From Pseudohongiella sp. (GTDB lineage Bacteria > Pseudomonadota > Gammaproteobacteria > Pseudomonadales > Pseudohongiellaceae): DNA of 64,000 nucleotides. The translations under genes were made by a program, and so were the position numbers. Location: assembly GCF_011050365.1 (NCBI RefSeq), contig NZ_DRFV01000006.1, positions 1 through 64,000 on the forward strand, given 5' to 3'. The notes under the pieces are model-generated. The model was not told where the DNA came from. It saw only the letters and a list, made by a program, of their open reading frames with translations, and made no database searches. Positions 40,684 to 48,934 of the stretch are shown here, in pieces; position 1 is the first letter of the stretch, and each line of letters opens with the position of its first letter.

Positions 40684-41973
40684 ATGATCACAAAATGCGG
40701 ACTTGTCCTGATCGCGGCTGTCGGGTGTATCGCTACACCAGCCTCGTTCGCTGATACTGCAACTGAAACCGATGACATAAAACAACAGCTTGCTCAATTG
40801 AAAGAACAAATTGTTGCGTTGGAAGCACGGTTGGCTGAGCAGGAAGCTTCCCAGGCCGAACTGAGCGAGCAACGAGCACGCGACCGGGTGCCGCTAAATG
40901 ACGATACCAGCCAGGACGGTATCGAGCTCGGCGGTGCCATCAGAACAAACTACAGTCATACCTCCTACAATGATGGCAATACGGATCGTGTCGGCGATTT
41001 TGATTTTGATATCTTCCGTTTCAATTTGTATGGCAGCGTTGGTGACGTATCACTCAATGCTGAGATTCGTTTTTTCGATTACATGACTGCCGTTAAATAC
41101 GCCTATGCAGGTTATCAGCTTAATGATGACTGGCAGGTTCAGGCCGGCATGACGCAAGTGCCCTTTGGCAACTGGCCTTATAATTCGCACAACTATTTTT
41201 TCAGCACAAATTACTATCTGGGTCTGGAAGACGATCATGATCTGGGTGTGCTGTTTAAACGTAGCATGAGTGATAACTGGCAGCTTGATCTCGGTTTTTT
41301 CAAGAATGATGAGCTGGGGGGCGTCGATGGCTATGTCGACAGCCGCGCCGATCGTTATTCGTACGATATTGTCGGTTCCCGCTCGCAGGGTGAGGGTATC
41401 TACGATGAGCCGGCGCAGGCTCTGGGGGAGTACAATACGTTTAGCGGGCGCTTCGGTTACCATCTGCGCCAGGACGGGTTGGAAACCGAGCTGGGCGTGT
41501 CTGCGTTAACGGGCGGCCTGCACGACGGCCAGAGCGACGCTGGCGATTACCATGCGTGGGCTGTGCATAGTAACAGCCACTATCAAAACTGGAACCTGCA
41601 ACTGCAGTACAGTGAGTATCAGTATGACATTAGCGGCGTAGACCGTGTTGCCGTCGGTGCTTATGCCTTTTACGACTCAATGGCCGCCGAGGCAACTTCG
41701 GCGACGGTGAACCTCGCGTATAGCATGCCCGTTGAATGGGGCCCGGTAACCGACCTGCAATTTTATAATAACTACGGACTGGTGTATGACAAATCTGACG
41801 GCAGTGCCGACACCATGATGAATGTTACCGGCATGTCAGTGGCAGCGGGTGGCTTTTTTACTTACTTTGACCTGGTGCACGGTAGAAATCAACCCTTCGT
41901 GGGTGGCAGCGCCAGTGGCAACAGTGATGACACAGAACGTAGATTCAATATAAATATTGGCTATTACTTCTGA
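40684..41973 (+). CDS. Outer-membrane porin with coiled-coil N-terminus
   Basis: A 429-residue protein with a signal peptide (LIAAVGCIATPASFA) and then a heptad-rich coiled coil (DDIKQQLAQLKEQIVALEARLAEQEA), as in trimeric DcaP-like porins. The remainder is a beta-barrel with many aromatic strand ends (IRTNYSHTSYNDG, FDIFRFNLYG, VQAGMTQVPFGNWPY) and the terminal strand FNINIGYYF. It is 67 bases before a BCCT transporter gene, so it probably lets the same solute across the outer membrane. Confidence 0.88.
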   Translation: MITKCGLVLIAAVGCIATPASFADTATETDDIKQQLAQLKEQIVALEARLAEQEASQAELSEQRARDRVPLNDDTSQDGIELGGAIRTNYSHTSYNDGNTDRVGDFDFDIFRFNLYGSVGDVSLNAEIRFFDYMTAVKYAYAGYQLNDDWQVQAGMTQVPFGNWPYNSHNYFFSTNYYLGLEDDHDLGVLFKRSMSDNWQLDLGFFKNDELGGVDGYVDSRADRYSYDIVGSRSQGEGIYDEPAQALGEYNTFSGRFGYHLRQDGLETELGVSALTGGLHDGQSDAGDYHAWAVHSNSHYQNWNLQLQYSEYQYDISGVDRVAVGAYAFYDSMAAEATSATVNLAYSMPVEWGPVTDLQFYNNYGLVYDKSDGSADTMMNVTGMSVAAGGFFTYFDLVHGRNQPFVGGSASGNSDDTERRFNINIGYYF

Positions 41974-42040
41974 TCTTTTGGCGCTCGTTGCGCCGATATT
42001 CATGCATTAAAAAGGTCGATCTGACCTAAAGGTTGTAACA

Positions 42041-43681
42041 ATGACAACAAAAAAGGATCCAATGGTCCCGGACGGTAAAGTTAACCCGATTGATACTGAC
42101 TACCAGGTAGGGCAGGACAATATTGTGGTGACGGTAGGGCCTTTTGGTCTTGATATCCACAACCGGGTGTTTGCGATCTCCGGACTTGCCATTATCGCGT
42201 TTGTTCTGCTCACGCTGGTTTTTCAGGCGCAGGCCTCCACAGTCTTTAGTGGCATGCGCGACTGGCTTACCGGTAACCTGGGCTGGTTCTTTATCAGTGC
42301 TGCCAACGTTTTTGTGTTGTTGTGCCTGGGTTTGATTGTTTCCCCGTTGGGCAAGGTACGGTTGGGTGGTACTGACGCCACACCTGATTTTAGTTATCCG
42401 GCCTGGTTCTCCATGTTGTTTGCCGCGGGCATGGGTATCGGGCTGATGTTTTTTAGTGTCTCCGAGCCACTGTCACATTTTAGCAGCGCTATAACCGGAA
42501 CCACTGTTGTTGATGGTGTACGCATCGACTCGGCCCCGTTGGGTGGTGCCGCTGATGATGCACTGGCGGCGGAACGGCTCGGCATGGCGGCGACAATTTA
42601 TCACTGGGGGCTGCACCCGTGGGCCATCTATGCCGTACTGGCACTTGGGTTGGCGCTGTTTTCCTTCAATAAAGGTTTGCCGCTGACCATTCGATCGGTG
42701 TTTTATCCGTTGCTGGGAGAACGGGTGTGGGGCTGGCCGGGGCATATTATTGATATTCTTGCCGTGCTTGCCACCCTGTTCGGTCTGGCCACGTCGCTTG
42801 GTCTTGGTGCCTCACAGGCCAGTGCGGGTCTGAACTATCTGTTTGGCTGGCCTGAGGGAATAACAACTCAAATTTTGCTGGTTGTCGGCATCACCATGAT
42901 TGCTCTCGTGTCTGTGCTGGCTGGTCTCGACGCCGGGGTAAAGCGTTTGTCTGAACTAAATATGGCAATGGCAGCGTTACTGCTGCTGTTCGTCATTATT
43001 GTTGGTCCAACGCTGGCCATTTTGACCGGCTTTTTTGATAATCTTGGAGCCTATTTTCAATACCTGCCGGCGCTCGCGAATCCCATAGGCCGGGAAGACG
43101 GTCCCTTTATTCAGGATTGGACTGCATTTTACTGGGCGTGGTGGATCAGCTGGTCGCCTTTTGTCGGCATGTTCATCGCCAGGGTCTCGCGTGGACGCAC
43201 AGTGCGGGAATTTCTGGTTTCAGTATTGCTGATCCCATCGCTGGCTTGCGTATTGTGGATGACGGTATTTGGCGGAACCGCGATCAGTCAGATAGTGCAA
43301 GACAATTACATGGCGGCTGCCGAAGCAGTACTGCCACTGCAGTTGTTCATCATGCTGGATGCCTTGCCACTGGCGGGGATTACGTCGTTCCTGGCAATTA
43401 TTCTGGTGGTTGTGTTTTTTGTGACCTCATCGGATTCGGGTTCTTTGGTAATTGATACCATTGCGGCCGGCGGCAAAGTTAATGCGCCGACACCGCAGCG
43501 GGTGTTCTGGTGTACGTTTGAGGGCCTGGTGGCGATAGCGCTTATTCTGGGCGGTGGCCTGGTGGCATTGCAGGCAATGGCGGTGTCAACCGGCTTGCCA
43601 TTCACTCTGGTATTACTGGCGTCATGCGTGGCGGTGGTGAAAGGGCTCATGTCTGAGCCTCGTTCATATAGTCAGGCCTGA
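42041..43681 (+). CDS. BCCT-family (betaine/carnitine/choline) transporter
   Basis: A 546-residue inner-membrane protein with about 12 helices. The signature MLFAAGMGIGLMFFSVSEPLSHF and the aromatic binding region FIQDWTAFYWAWWISWSPFVGMFIARVSRGRTVREF are diagnostic. The family takes up quaternary amines such as glycine betaine, choline, carnitine or DMSP using Na+ or H+. It lacks the long cytoplasmic tail seen in osmoregulated BetP. The next gene starts 2 bases after its stop, so it is in an operon with a cNMP-CBS-nucleotidyltransferase protein and an exonuclease. Confidence 0.95.
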   Translation: MTTKKDPMVPDGKVNPIDTDYQVGQDNIVVTVGPFGLDIHNRVFAISGLAIIAFVLLTLVFQAQASTVFSGMRDWLTGNLGWFFISAANVFVLLCLGLIVSPLGKVRLGGTDATPDFSYPAWFSMLFAAGMGIGLMFFSVSEPLSHFSSAITGTTVVDGVRIDSAPLGGAADDALAAERLGMAATIYHWGLHPWAIYAVLALGLALFSFNKGLPLTIRSVFYPLLGERVWGWPGHIIDILAVLATLFGLATSLGLGASQASAGLNYLFGWPEGITTQILLVVGITMIALVSVLAGLDAGVKRLSELNMAMAALLLLFVIIVGPTLAILTGFFDNLGAYFQYLPALANPIGREDGPFIQDWTAFYWAWWISWSPFVGMFIARVSRGRTVREFLVSVLLIPSLACVLWMTVFGGTAISQIVQDNYMAAAEAVLPLQLFIMLDALPLAGITSFLAIILVVVFFVTSSDSGSLVIDTIAAGGKVNAPTPQRVFWCTFEGLVAIALILGGGLVALQAMAVSTGLPFTLVLLASCVAVVKGLMSEPRSYSQA

Positions 43682-43683
43682 GT

Positions 43684-45549
43684 ATGGAGATAGAGCAGAT
43701 TGAAATACTGGATTTCCTGAAACGGCATTCGCCGTTCAGGGAGCTGCCTGCGGATCTGTTAGAGCAGGTGGCGTGCAGTATTGATATAGGCTATTTCAAG
43801 GCAGGTTCCGAGATTCTTCGGTTTAACGAACCACTGCATGCGTTTCACCTGATCCGTAGCGGCGCCGTTGAAACGTTCCGACGCAACGGTGAATTGTACA
43901 ACCGGCTCAGCGAAGGCGGATTTTTTGCCGAGCAAGGTCTGCTTCGCGGCGGCAAGGTTCGTTTTCCGGCGAGCGCCCTGGAAGATACCCTGATTTACCT
44001 CATCCCCGACAGGATGTTTCTACAGCTGTTTGATGAAAGTGAATTTTTCGCTGATTATGTTGAGGTCGGCTATAGGGAACGGCGTAAAAGCAGCAAAGCC
44101 AGGGAGCAGGCCAGTGCTGACTTACTGGGCGCTACTGTCAGTACCCTGTTAGGTCGGGTCCCGATCAGTATTGGCAGTCATGCCAGTGTCCGACAGGCAG
44201 CACAGCTGATGAGTGAGCAAAATGTGTCCGCGCTCCTGATTCTTCATCATGGCGATGAAACGGCCCCTGATGGCACCCTGGCAGGTATTATTACTGACAA
44301 GGACATGAGAGCCCGGCTGATCGCGCCGGGCCTTGATTCAGAGATCCCGGTGACCGACATCATGTCGGCTGATCCGGCTACCATTGACCATCAACGGTAT
44401 ATTTTTGAAGCAATGGCGTTGATGCTTCGCTACAACTTGCACCACCTGCCGGTACTGATGCGAGGCAAGACGGTGGGGATTATCGCCATTTCCGATATTA
44501 TCCGTTATGAGTCGCAGAACAGTCTGTATGTGGTGAGCAGTATTTTTCGTCAACAAACGGTTGCTGAATTGCAGTCCGTGGTGCCCGATGTGCATGCCTG
44601 TTTTTTGCGCATGGTCAACGAAGATGCCAATTCACAAATGATTGGCAGTGCCATGGCCGCGATCGGGCGCAGTTTTAAACAGCGCTTGCTGGAACTTGCC
44701 GAAGCCGAGCTGGGACCAGCACCGGTACCTTATTGTTTCCTGGCGTTAGGGTCGATGGCACGTGATGAGCAATTGATTTTTACCGATCAGGATAATGCAC
44801 TGATACTTGACAACCGCTTTGATCCGGCCCTGCATGGTAGCTACTTTGAAAAGCTGGCGAGTTTTGTCTGTGATGGTCTGGCAGCCTGTGGCTACACCTA
44901 TTGCACTGGCAAGGTGATGGCGACAAATCCACAATGGCGTCAGCCGTTGCGGGTATGGCAGCAGTATTTCAAAACCTGGATGGAACAGGCGACGGCCGAG
45001 CGCTTACTGCACAGCTCAATCTTTTTTGATATTGATGGAGTATGGGGTCAGACTCAGTGGGCAGAACAGTTGCAAGCCCAGGTGAGCAAACAGGCGCGGC
45101 ACCAACCCCTGTTTCTGGCCAGCATGGCGCGTAACGCGTTGCAACGCACGCCACCGTTGGGATTTTTTAAGGATTTTGTGATGGAGCAGGACGGCAAGCA
45201 GAATAACAGCTTGAACATCAAACGCCGCGGTACTGCGCCGTTTTCCGACCTGATACGGATTTATGCGTTAGCAGTTGGCTCTGATGCCAACAATTCATTA
45301 AATCGTTTAAAAGACATTATTGATGCCGGAGTGCTTCCCAAAGGTCGCGGCGAGGATCTGCGAGATGCCTTTGAGGTCATCGCTCTGACACGAATTCGGC
45401 ATCAGGCCGAGGTCCTGCGCCAGGGTCGTGAGCCTGACAATAATGTGCTGCCCGAACAGTTGTCGGAATTTGAGCGCAAACATTTGAAAGAAGCGTTTCA
45501 GGTTCTGAGTAACGCTCAGAGTTTTCTCAAGTTTCATTTTAAGGCCTGA
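43684..45549 (+). CDS. cNMP-binding, CBS-pair and DUF294 nucleotidyltransferase-like protein
   Basis: A 621-residue soluble protein with a cyclic-nucleotide-binding-like domain (1-130; LHAFHLIRSGAVETFR), a CBS pair (about 155-275; VSALLILHHGD, GIITDKDMRARL, HHLPVLMRGKTVGIIAISDI), a nucleotidyltransferase domain DUF294 (LALGSMARDEQLIFTDQDNALIL, with the GS and two Asp of the fold) and its helical DUF294_C partner. The family resembles GlnD-type regulators. It is usually next to a DnaQ-like exonuclease and a membrane transporter, as here, so control of the transporter by nucleotidylation is a reasonable guess. Confidence 0.9.
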   Translation: MEIEQIEILDFLKRHSPFRELPADLLEQVACSIDIGYFKAGSEILRFNEPLHAFHLIRSGAVETFRRNGELYNRLSEGGFFAEQGLLRGGKVRFPASALEDTLIYLIPDRMFLQLFDESEFFADYVEVGYRERRKSSKAREQASADLLGATVSTLLGRVPISIGSHASVRQAAQLMSEQNVSALLILHHGDETAPDGTLAGIITDKDMRARLIAPGLDSEIPVTDIMSADPATIDHQRYIFEAMALMLRYNLHHLPVLMRGKTVGIIAISDIIRYESQNSLYVVSSIFRQQTVAELQSVVPDVHACFLRMVNEDANSQMIGSAMAAIGRSFKQRLLELAEAELGPAPVPYCFLALGSMARDEQLIFTDQDNALILDNRFDPALHGSYFEKLASFVCDGLAACGYTYCTGKVMATNPQWRQPLRVWQQYFKTWMEQATAERLLHSSIFFDIDGVWGQTQWAEQLQAQVSKQARHQPLFLASMARNALQRTPPLGFFKDFVMEQDGKQNNSLNIKRRGTAPFSDLIRIYALAVGSDANNSLNRLKDIIDAGVLPKGRGEDLRDAFEVIALTRIRHQAEVLRQGREPDNNVLPEQLSEFERKHLKEAFQVLSNAQSFLKFHFKA

Positions 45550-45557
45550 GGTCAATC

Positions 45558-46301
45558 ATGCTCTATCTGGGCCCGAACCAGGCTGACAAGACCCAAAACG
45601 ATAACGCGATCACTGACTGGCAGCGTTATTATCAGCAACAGGCCGCCAGCGTTGAACACTCGTTGTTACAGCATTTTTATGGCGCCGGTATGGTGGCGGC
45701 CAGCACCCCCGTCAGTCAGGTATCATTTGTCGCACTCGACTTCGAAACGACAGGCCTCGACGCCGATAGCAATAGCATTGTCAGCATCGGGCTGGTGCCC
45801 TTTGACCTGCGCTGCATCTACAGCTCCCGCGCTCGCCAGTGGCTGGTAAAGCCGAGATTCAAGCTAACTGACAGTTCGGTTACGGTACACCGCATTACGC
45901 ACTCTGAAATAGACTCGGCGCCTGATCTTAGCCAGATATTGCCCGAATTTCTGTCGCTGTTGGCCGGCAAGGTGGCCGTGGTACATTACCGGTATATAGA
46001 GCGGGAGTTTATGAATGCCGCTTTGCAGGCACGGCTGGGTGACGGTCTGCTGTTTCCGGTGATAGATACCCTGGATCTGGAGGCCCGGCTGTATCGGGCA
46101 AAACCACTCAGCTGGTGGGATAAGCTGCGAGGGCGGCAAAAGGTATCAATCCGGCTGGATGCCAGCCGAAATCGTTTTAACCTGCCGCCTTACCGGCCGC
46201 ACCATGCGGTGACCGATGCTATTGCCTGCGCCGAATTGTTGCAGGCACAGATTAACCACAGGTTTAGCATGGATACCCCGGTCAGTGAATTGTGGTGCTG
46301 A
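45558..46301 (+). CDS. DnaQ-like 3'-5' exonuclease
   Basis: A 247-residue DEDDh exonuclease: ExoI motif FVALDFETTGLDADSNSIVSIG (D-x-E), ExoII VVHYRYIEREFMNAAL, and ExoIII HHAVTDAIACAELL with His and Asp. An N-terminal extension of about 55 residues (DWQRYYQQQ) precedes the domain. It is 8 bases after the DUF294 gene; in many Gammaproteobacteria these two genes occur side by side. It is not the replicative epsilon subunit; its substrate may be a nucleotide-modified product or DNA. Confidence 0.88.
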   Translation: MLYLGPNQADKTQNDNAITDWQRYYQQQAASVEHSLLQHFYGAGMVAASTPVSQVSFVALDFETTGLDADSNSIVSIGLVPFDLRCIYSSRARQWLVKPRFKLTDSSVTVHRITHSEIDSAPDLSQILPEFLSLLAGKVAVVHYRYIEREFMNAALQARLGDGLLFPVIDTLDLEARLYRAKPLSWWDKLRGRQKVSIRLDASRNRFNLPPYRPHHAVTDAIACAELLQAQINHRFSMDTPVSELWC

Positions 46302-46344
46302 TTTTTGAGCAGAGCCTATGCCTTTGGCCAGGCGAGGGAACAGG

Positions 46345-46722
46345 ATGAACCAGGAAACCGGCAAAAATAGCAGGCTGGAAAAGGTGCTCGCCGCTCAACG
46401 CGAGTATATTGCCAAACGTGAATCCGGTTATCGCGAACAGGCACTGAAGTTGTACCCCTGGGTATGCGGGCGCTGCACCCGCGAGTTCGACCGCGCCAAC
46501 CTGCGCGAGCTGACGGTGCATCATGTCGATCACAATCATGACAACAATCCGGTGGATGGCTCCAATTGGGAGTTGTTATGTATTTACTGCCATGACGAGG
46601 AGCACAGTAAATTTGACAGCTTTGTGCGTTATGGCGCGCGTGGCGAGACCGAAGTGAAGCCCGCCACCTACAATCCGTTTGCGGGTCTGAAAGACGCCCT
46701 GGACAAAAAGAAGGGCACATGA
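46345..46722 (+). CDS. yajD: YajD-family HNH nuclease
   Basis: A 125-residue protein nearly matching E. coli YajD: ESGYREQALKLYPWVCGRCTREF, NLRELTVHHVDHNHDNNP, GSNWELLCIYCHDEEHSKF and YNPFAGLKDAL. The HNH metal-finger motif (C..C, HHVDH, N, C..C H) is intact. ATG 46345 is chosen over 46318 because GAGGGA lies 5 bases upstream and the family begins there. Its last bases overlap the next gene (ATGA). Confidence 0.95.
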   Translation: MNQETGKNSRLEKVLAAQREYIAKRESGYREQALKLYPWVCGRCTREFDRANLRELTVHHVDHNHDNNPVDGSNWELLCIYCHDEEHSKFDSFVRYGARGETEVKPATYNPFAGLKDALDKKKGT

Positions 46723-47615
46723 CGATTGTGAACACGGCGCTGCTGGCGCTGGCAGCTCTATTCTGGGGGGTATCAGGCGGGATCGGTGGTATGCTCATTG
46801 CCGATGGCTGGGATCCATACGTGGTTTCCTTCTATCGGGGCGCCATCGGGCTGCTGTTTGTCTTAGTCTGGTTGATACTGCGCCCGCGTGGTAGTGGATT
46901 CGCAAACCGCAGATTATGGTTCTGGTCAGCGGTTGCCGGTGTCGGCGTTGCTGGGAACTTTTCACTGTATTTCTTTAGCATCTCGAAGGTCGGCGTCTCG
47001 GTTGCGGCGCCGCTGATGTACTGTGCTCCGGTATTTGTTTACCTTCTGTCTTTCGGGTTTAAGATCGAGAGTCCCACCCGGCTTAAATGGGCTGCGATCG
47101 GTGTGGTGATTGTTGGCATCGTATTACTGACACGCGTATACGAAGTCGACGTCAGTGGCATCACGCCGATTGGTATCGGCGCCGGATTGCTGGCGGGATT
47201 ATGCTATGCGGTATTCATTTTCGGTTTCAAGTTTGCCGCGCGGCAAGGCAGCCCGCAGGCGATTCTGGTGATAGCCTTCGCGGTACTGGTCTGCCTCCTT
47301 ATCTGGCCGGCCGATATCAACCAGATCGTTGCCGTCCTGAGTACGCCGGATTGGCCGCTGTTCATGAGTTTGGGTGTGCTTGGCGCGGGATTGTCGTTCA
47401 TTCTTTATATTGTCGGCCTCTACTACACTGTCCCCACAGTGGCCTCGATTGTGGCAATGATTGAGCCGGTAGCCGCGTCACTATTCGGTGTGCTGATTTT
47501 GAATGAAAACCTGATCGCTCTGCAGATTCTTGGCATGGCGCTGATCCTGGTCGCGGTGACCACGCTGAGCGTCTATTCCAGCGGTGGTCGACCAGTTTAC
47601 AATTTAACTTCCTGA
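46719..47615 (+). CDS. EamA/DMT-family transporter
   Basis: A 298-residue protein with ten hydrophobic helices arranged as two EamA repeats (first ALLALAALFWGVSGGIGGM; second GIGAGLLAGLCYAVFIFGFK). The motif PTVASIVAMIEPVAASLFGVLILNE near the C-terminus is the hallmark of the second repeat. The family exports small metabolites. Its start overlaps the yajD stop by four bases. Confidence 0.9.
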   Translation: MTIVNTALLALAALFWGVSGGIGGMLIADGWDPYVVSFYRGAIGLLFVLVWLILRPRGSGFANRRLWFWSAVAGVGVAGNFSLYFFSISKVGVSVAAPLMYCAPVFVYLLSFGFKIESPTRLKWAAIGVVIVGIVLLTRVYEVDVSGITPIGIGAGLLAGLCYAVFIFGFKFAARQGSPQAILVIAFAVLVCLLIWPADINQIVAVLSTPDWPLFMSLGVLGAGLSFILYIVGLYYTVPTVASIVAMIEPVAASLFGVLILNENLIALQILGMALILVAVTTLSVYSSGGRPVYNLTS

Positions 47616-47794
47616 TCAGACGTATTCCGGTATCGAATCCTGCGTTTTGATAACTGATATTGGCAAATTCTGCGTTTACTGGCGCCGCTCTAGCCATCGT
47701 CATTCTTTATTGCTCAATCAAAGTGACCGTTCACTCATTTATCCTGTCAGGTTTACTTGACACGGCAATGCAATGCCAGCAATATGTAACATAA

Positions 47795-47819
47795 ACCTTA
47801 CATAAAGTAAGGTATATAT
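47795..47819 (+). promoter_or_regulatory. Candidate XRE operator and -10 region
   Basis: A perfect inverted repeat ACCTTAC-ATAAA-GTAAGGT (47795-47813) runs directly into TATATAT (47813-47819), about 22 bases before the start of the membrane protein gene. It is well placed for self-control by the XRE regulator encoded second in the operon. Confidence 0.55.
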
Positions 47820-47840
47820 GTCATTTGTTGGGGTGATATT

Positions 47841-48245
47841 GTGAAAAAATCTAACTTGGAGGCATTTTTTCTGAAACGCTTCATGGCCGCTATGTTATTG
47901 TTTCTGATACTTATTGCGGTGCAATCCTTTTCTTTGGAATTATTGGACATGCCTGTTTGGCCTAAAGTTGCGGTCACAGTCATGCCCGTATTACCTTTGA
48001 TTTGGGCTTTTATGATTTTTCGGGTGCGCTATCGAGCGCTGGACGAGTACATGAAAGCGCTCACGGGAGAAGCGTTTTTGTGGATGATAGGCATTATTTG
48101 TTTTACATCCTTTATCTATGGCATGTTGGCCATGAAATTTGTTATGCCTCCGGTGAATTTGGCATTGGTGCTTCCCGTTGTGTTTGGTGGTCATGGACTG
48201 ATTCTGGCGCTGTTGATTTGGAAAGACCATGAAGAATCGAATTAA
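47841..48245 (+). CDS. Four-helix membrane protein paired with an XRE regulator
   Basis: A 134-residue protein with helices at about residues 12-31, 41-60, 78-99 and 106-126 (MAAMLLFLILIAVQSF; VAVTVMPVLPLIWAFMIF). It starts at GTG 47841 with GGGGTGAT upstream. It overlaps the next gene by 17 bases. Small membrane proteins coupled to a short XRE repressor are a common arrangement, often for multidrug or stress response, but the job of this one is unknown. Confidence 0.8.
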   Translation: MKKSNLEAFFLKRFMAAMLLFLILIAVQSFSLELLDMPVWPKVAVTVMPVLPLIWAFMIFRVRYRALDEYMKALTGEAFLWMIGIICFTSFIYGMLAMKFVMPPVNLALVLPVVFGGHGLILALLIWKDHEESN

Positions 48246-48441
48246 GGTGCTGCGTGCTGAACGAGATTGGTCACAACAATCCCTTGCAGAAGAAATTGGT
48301 GTTTCCCGACAAGCGGTAAACGCGGTTGAAAGAGGAAAACATGACCCCTCATTACAATTGGCGTTTGATATCGCGGAGCAATTTGGCATGCGCATTGAGG
48401 ACGTTTTTTTTCCTGAGAAAAAATCTACGTCTGCAGTGTGA
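48229..48441 (+). CDS. Short XRE-family transcriptional regulator
   Basis: A 70-residue protein that is one helix-turn-helix domain: IKVLRAERDWSQQSLAEEIGVSRQAVNAVERGKHDPSLQLAF, then IEDVFF, as in the YgzD/YozG type repressors. It binds DNA as a dimer. The overlap with the membrane protein gene shows co-expression, and the inverted repeat at 47795-47813 is a likely target. Confidence 0.92.
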   Translation: MKNRIKVLRAERDWSQQSLAEEIGVSRQAVNAVERGKHDPSLQLAFDIAEQFGMRIEDVFFPEKKSTSAV

Positions 48442-48535
48442 GTCACCCATTGGTAGTTATGTGAAGGTGCTTCACTACAGTAGTCATTTTCGCGCTATGA
48501 TTGAATCCACGCTATAGCCCCCCCTGGGAGCCCCT

Positions 48536-48919
48536 ATGAAACGCACATGGACCATCATCGCCGTCGCTGACGTGGCACGCAGTTTCACCTGGTACCAATC
48601 ACTTTTTGGTCAACCACTGTCGGCGCCGGCACATAACTACTTCGGACAAATTCTCGACACGGACGGTACCGTTCTGCTTTGCCTCCATCAATGGGGTGCA
48701 CACGAACACCCGACTCTGACCAGTGCTGACCGGGCTGAGCCGGGTAATGGTCTGCTGCTCTTTTTCCGCGTCGATGATTTTGATGCCACGTTGACCCGCG
48801 CCAGAGCCCTTGTCAGTGAACTTGAAGAGGAACCCGGGCTGAATCCAGCTACCGGCACCGCCGAGTTTGCCTTGCGCGATCCTGACGGTTATTACGTTAT
48901 GGTCAGTGCGCTCGGTTAA
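48536..48919 (+). CDS. VOC-family protein
   Basis: A 127-residue VOC (glyoxalase/bleomycin-resistance fold) protein: WTIIAVADVARSFTWYQSLFGQ, LLLFFRVDDFDATLTRAR and the ending FALRDPDGYYVMVSALG are standard. The substrate is unknown. GGGAG precedes the ATG. It is convergent with the DUF748 gene, 15 bases away. Confidence 0.88.
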   Translation: MKRTWTIIAVADVARSFTWYQSLFGQPLSAPAHNYFGQILDTDGTVLLCLHQWGAHEHPTLTSADRAEPGNGLLLFFRVDDFDATLTRARALVSELEEEPGLNPATGTAEFALRDPDGYYVMVSALG

Positions 48920-48934
48920 ACAGCGGCGGCTCCA

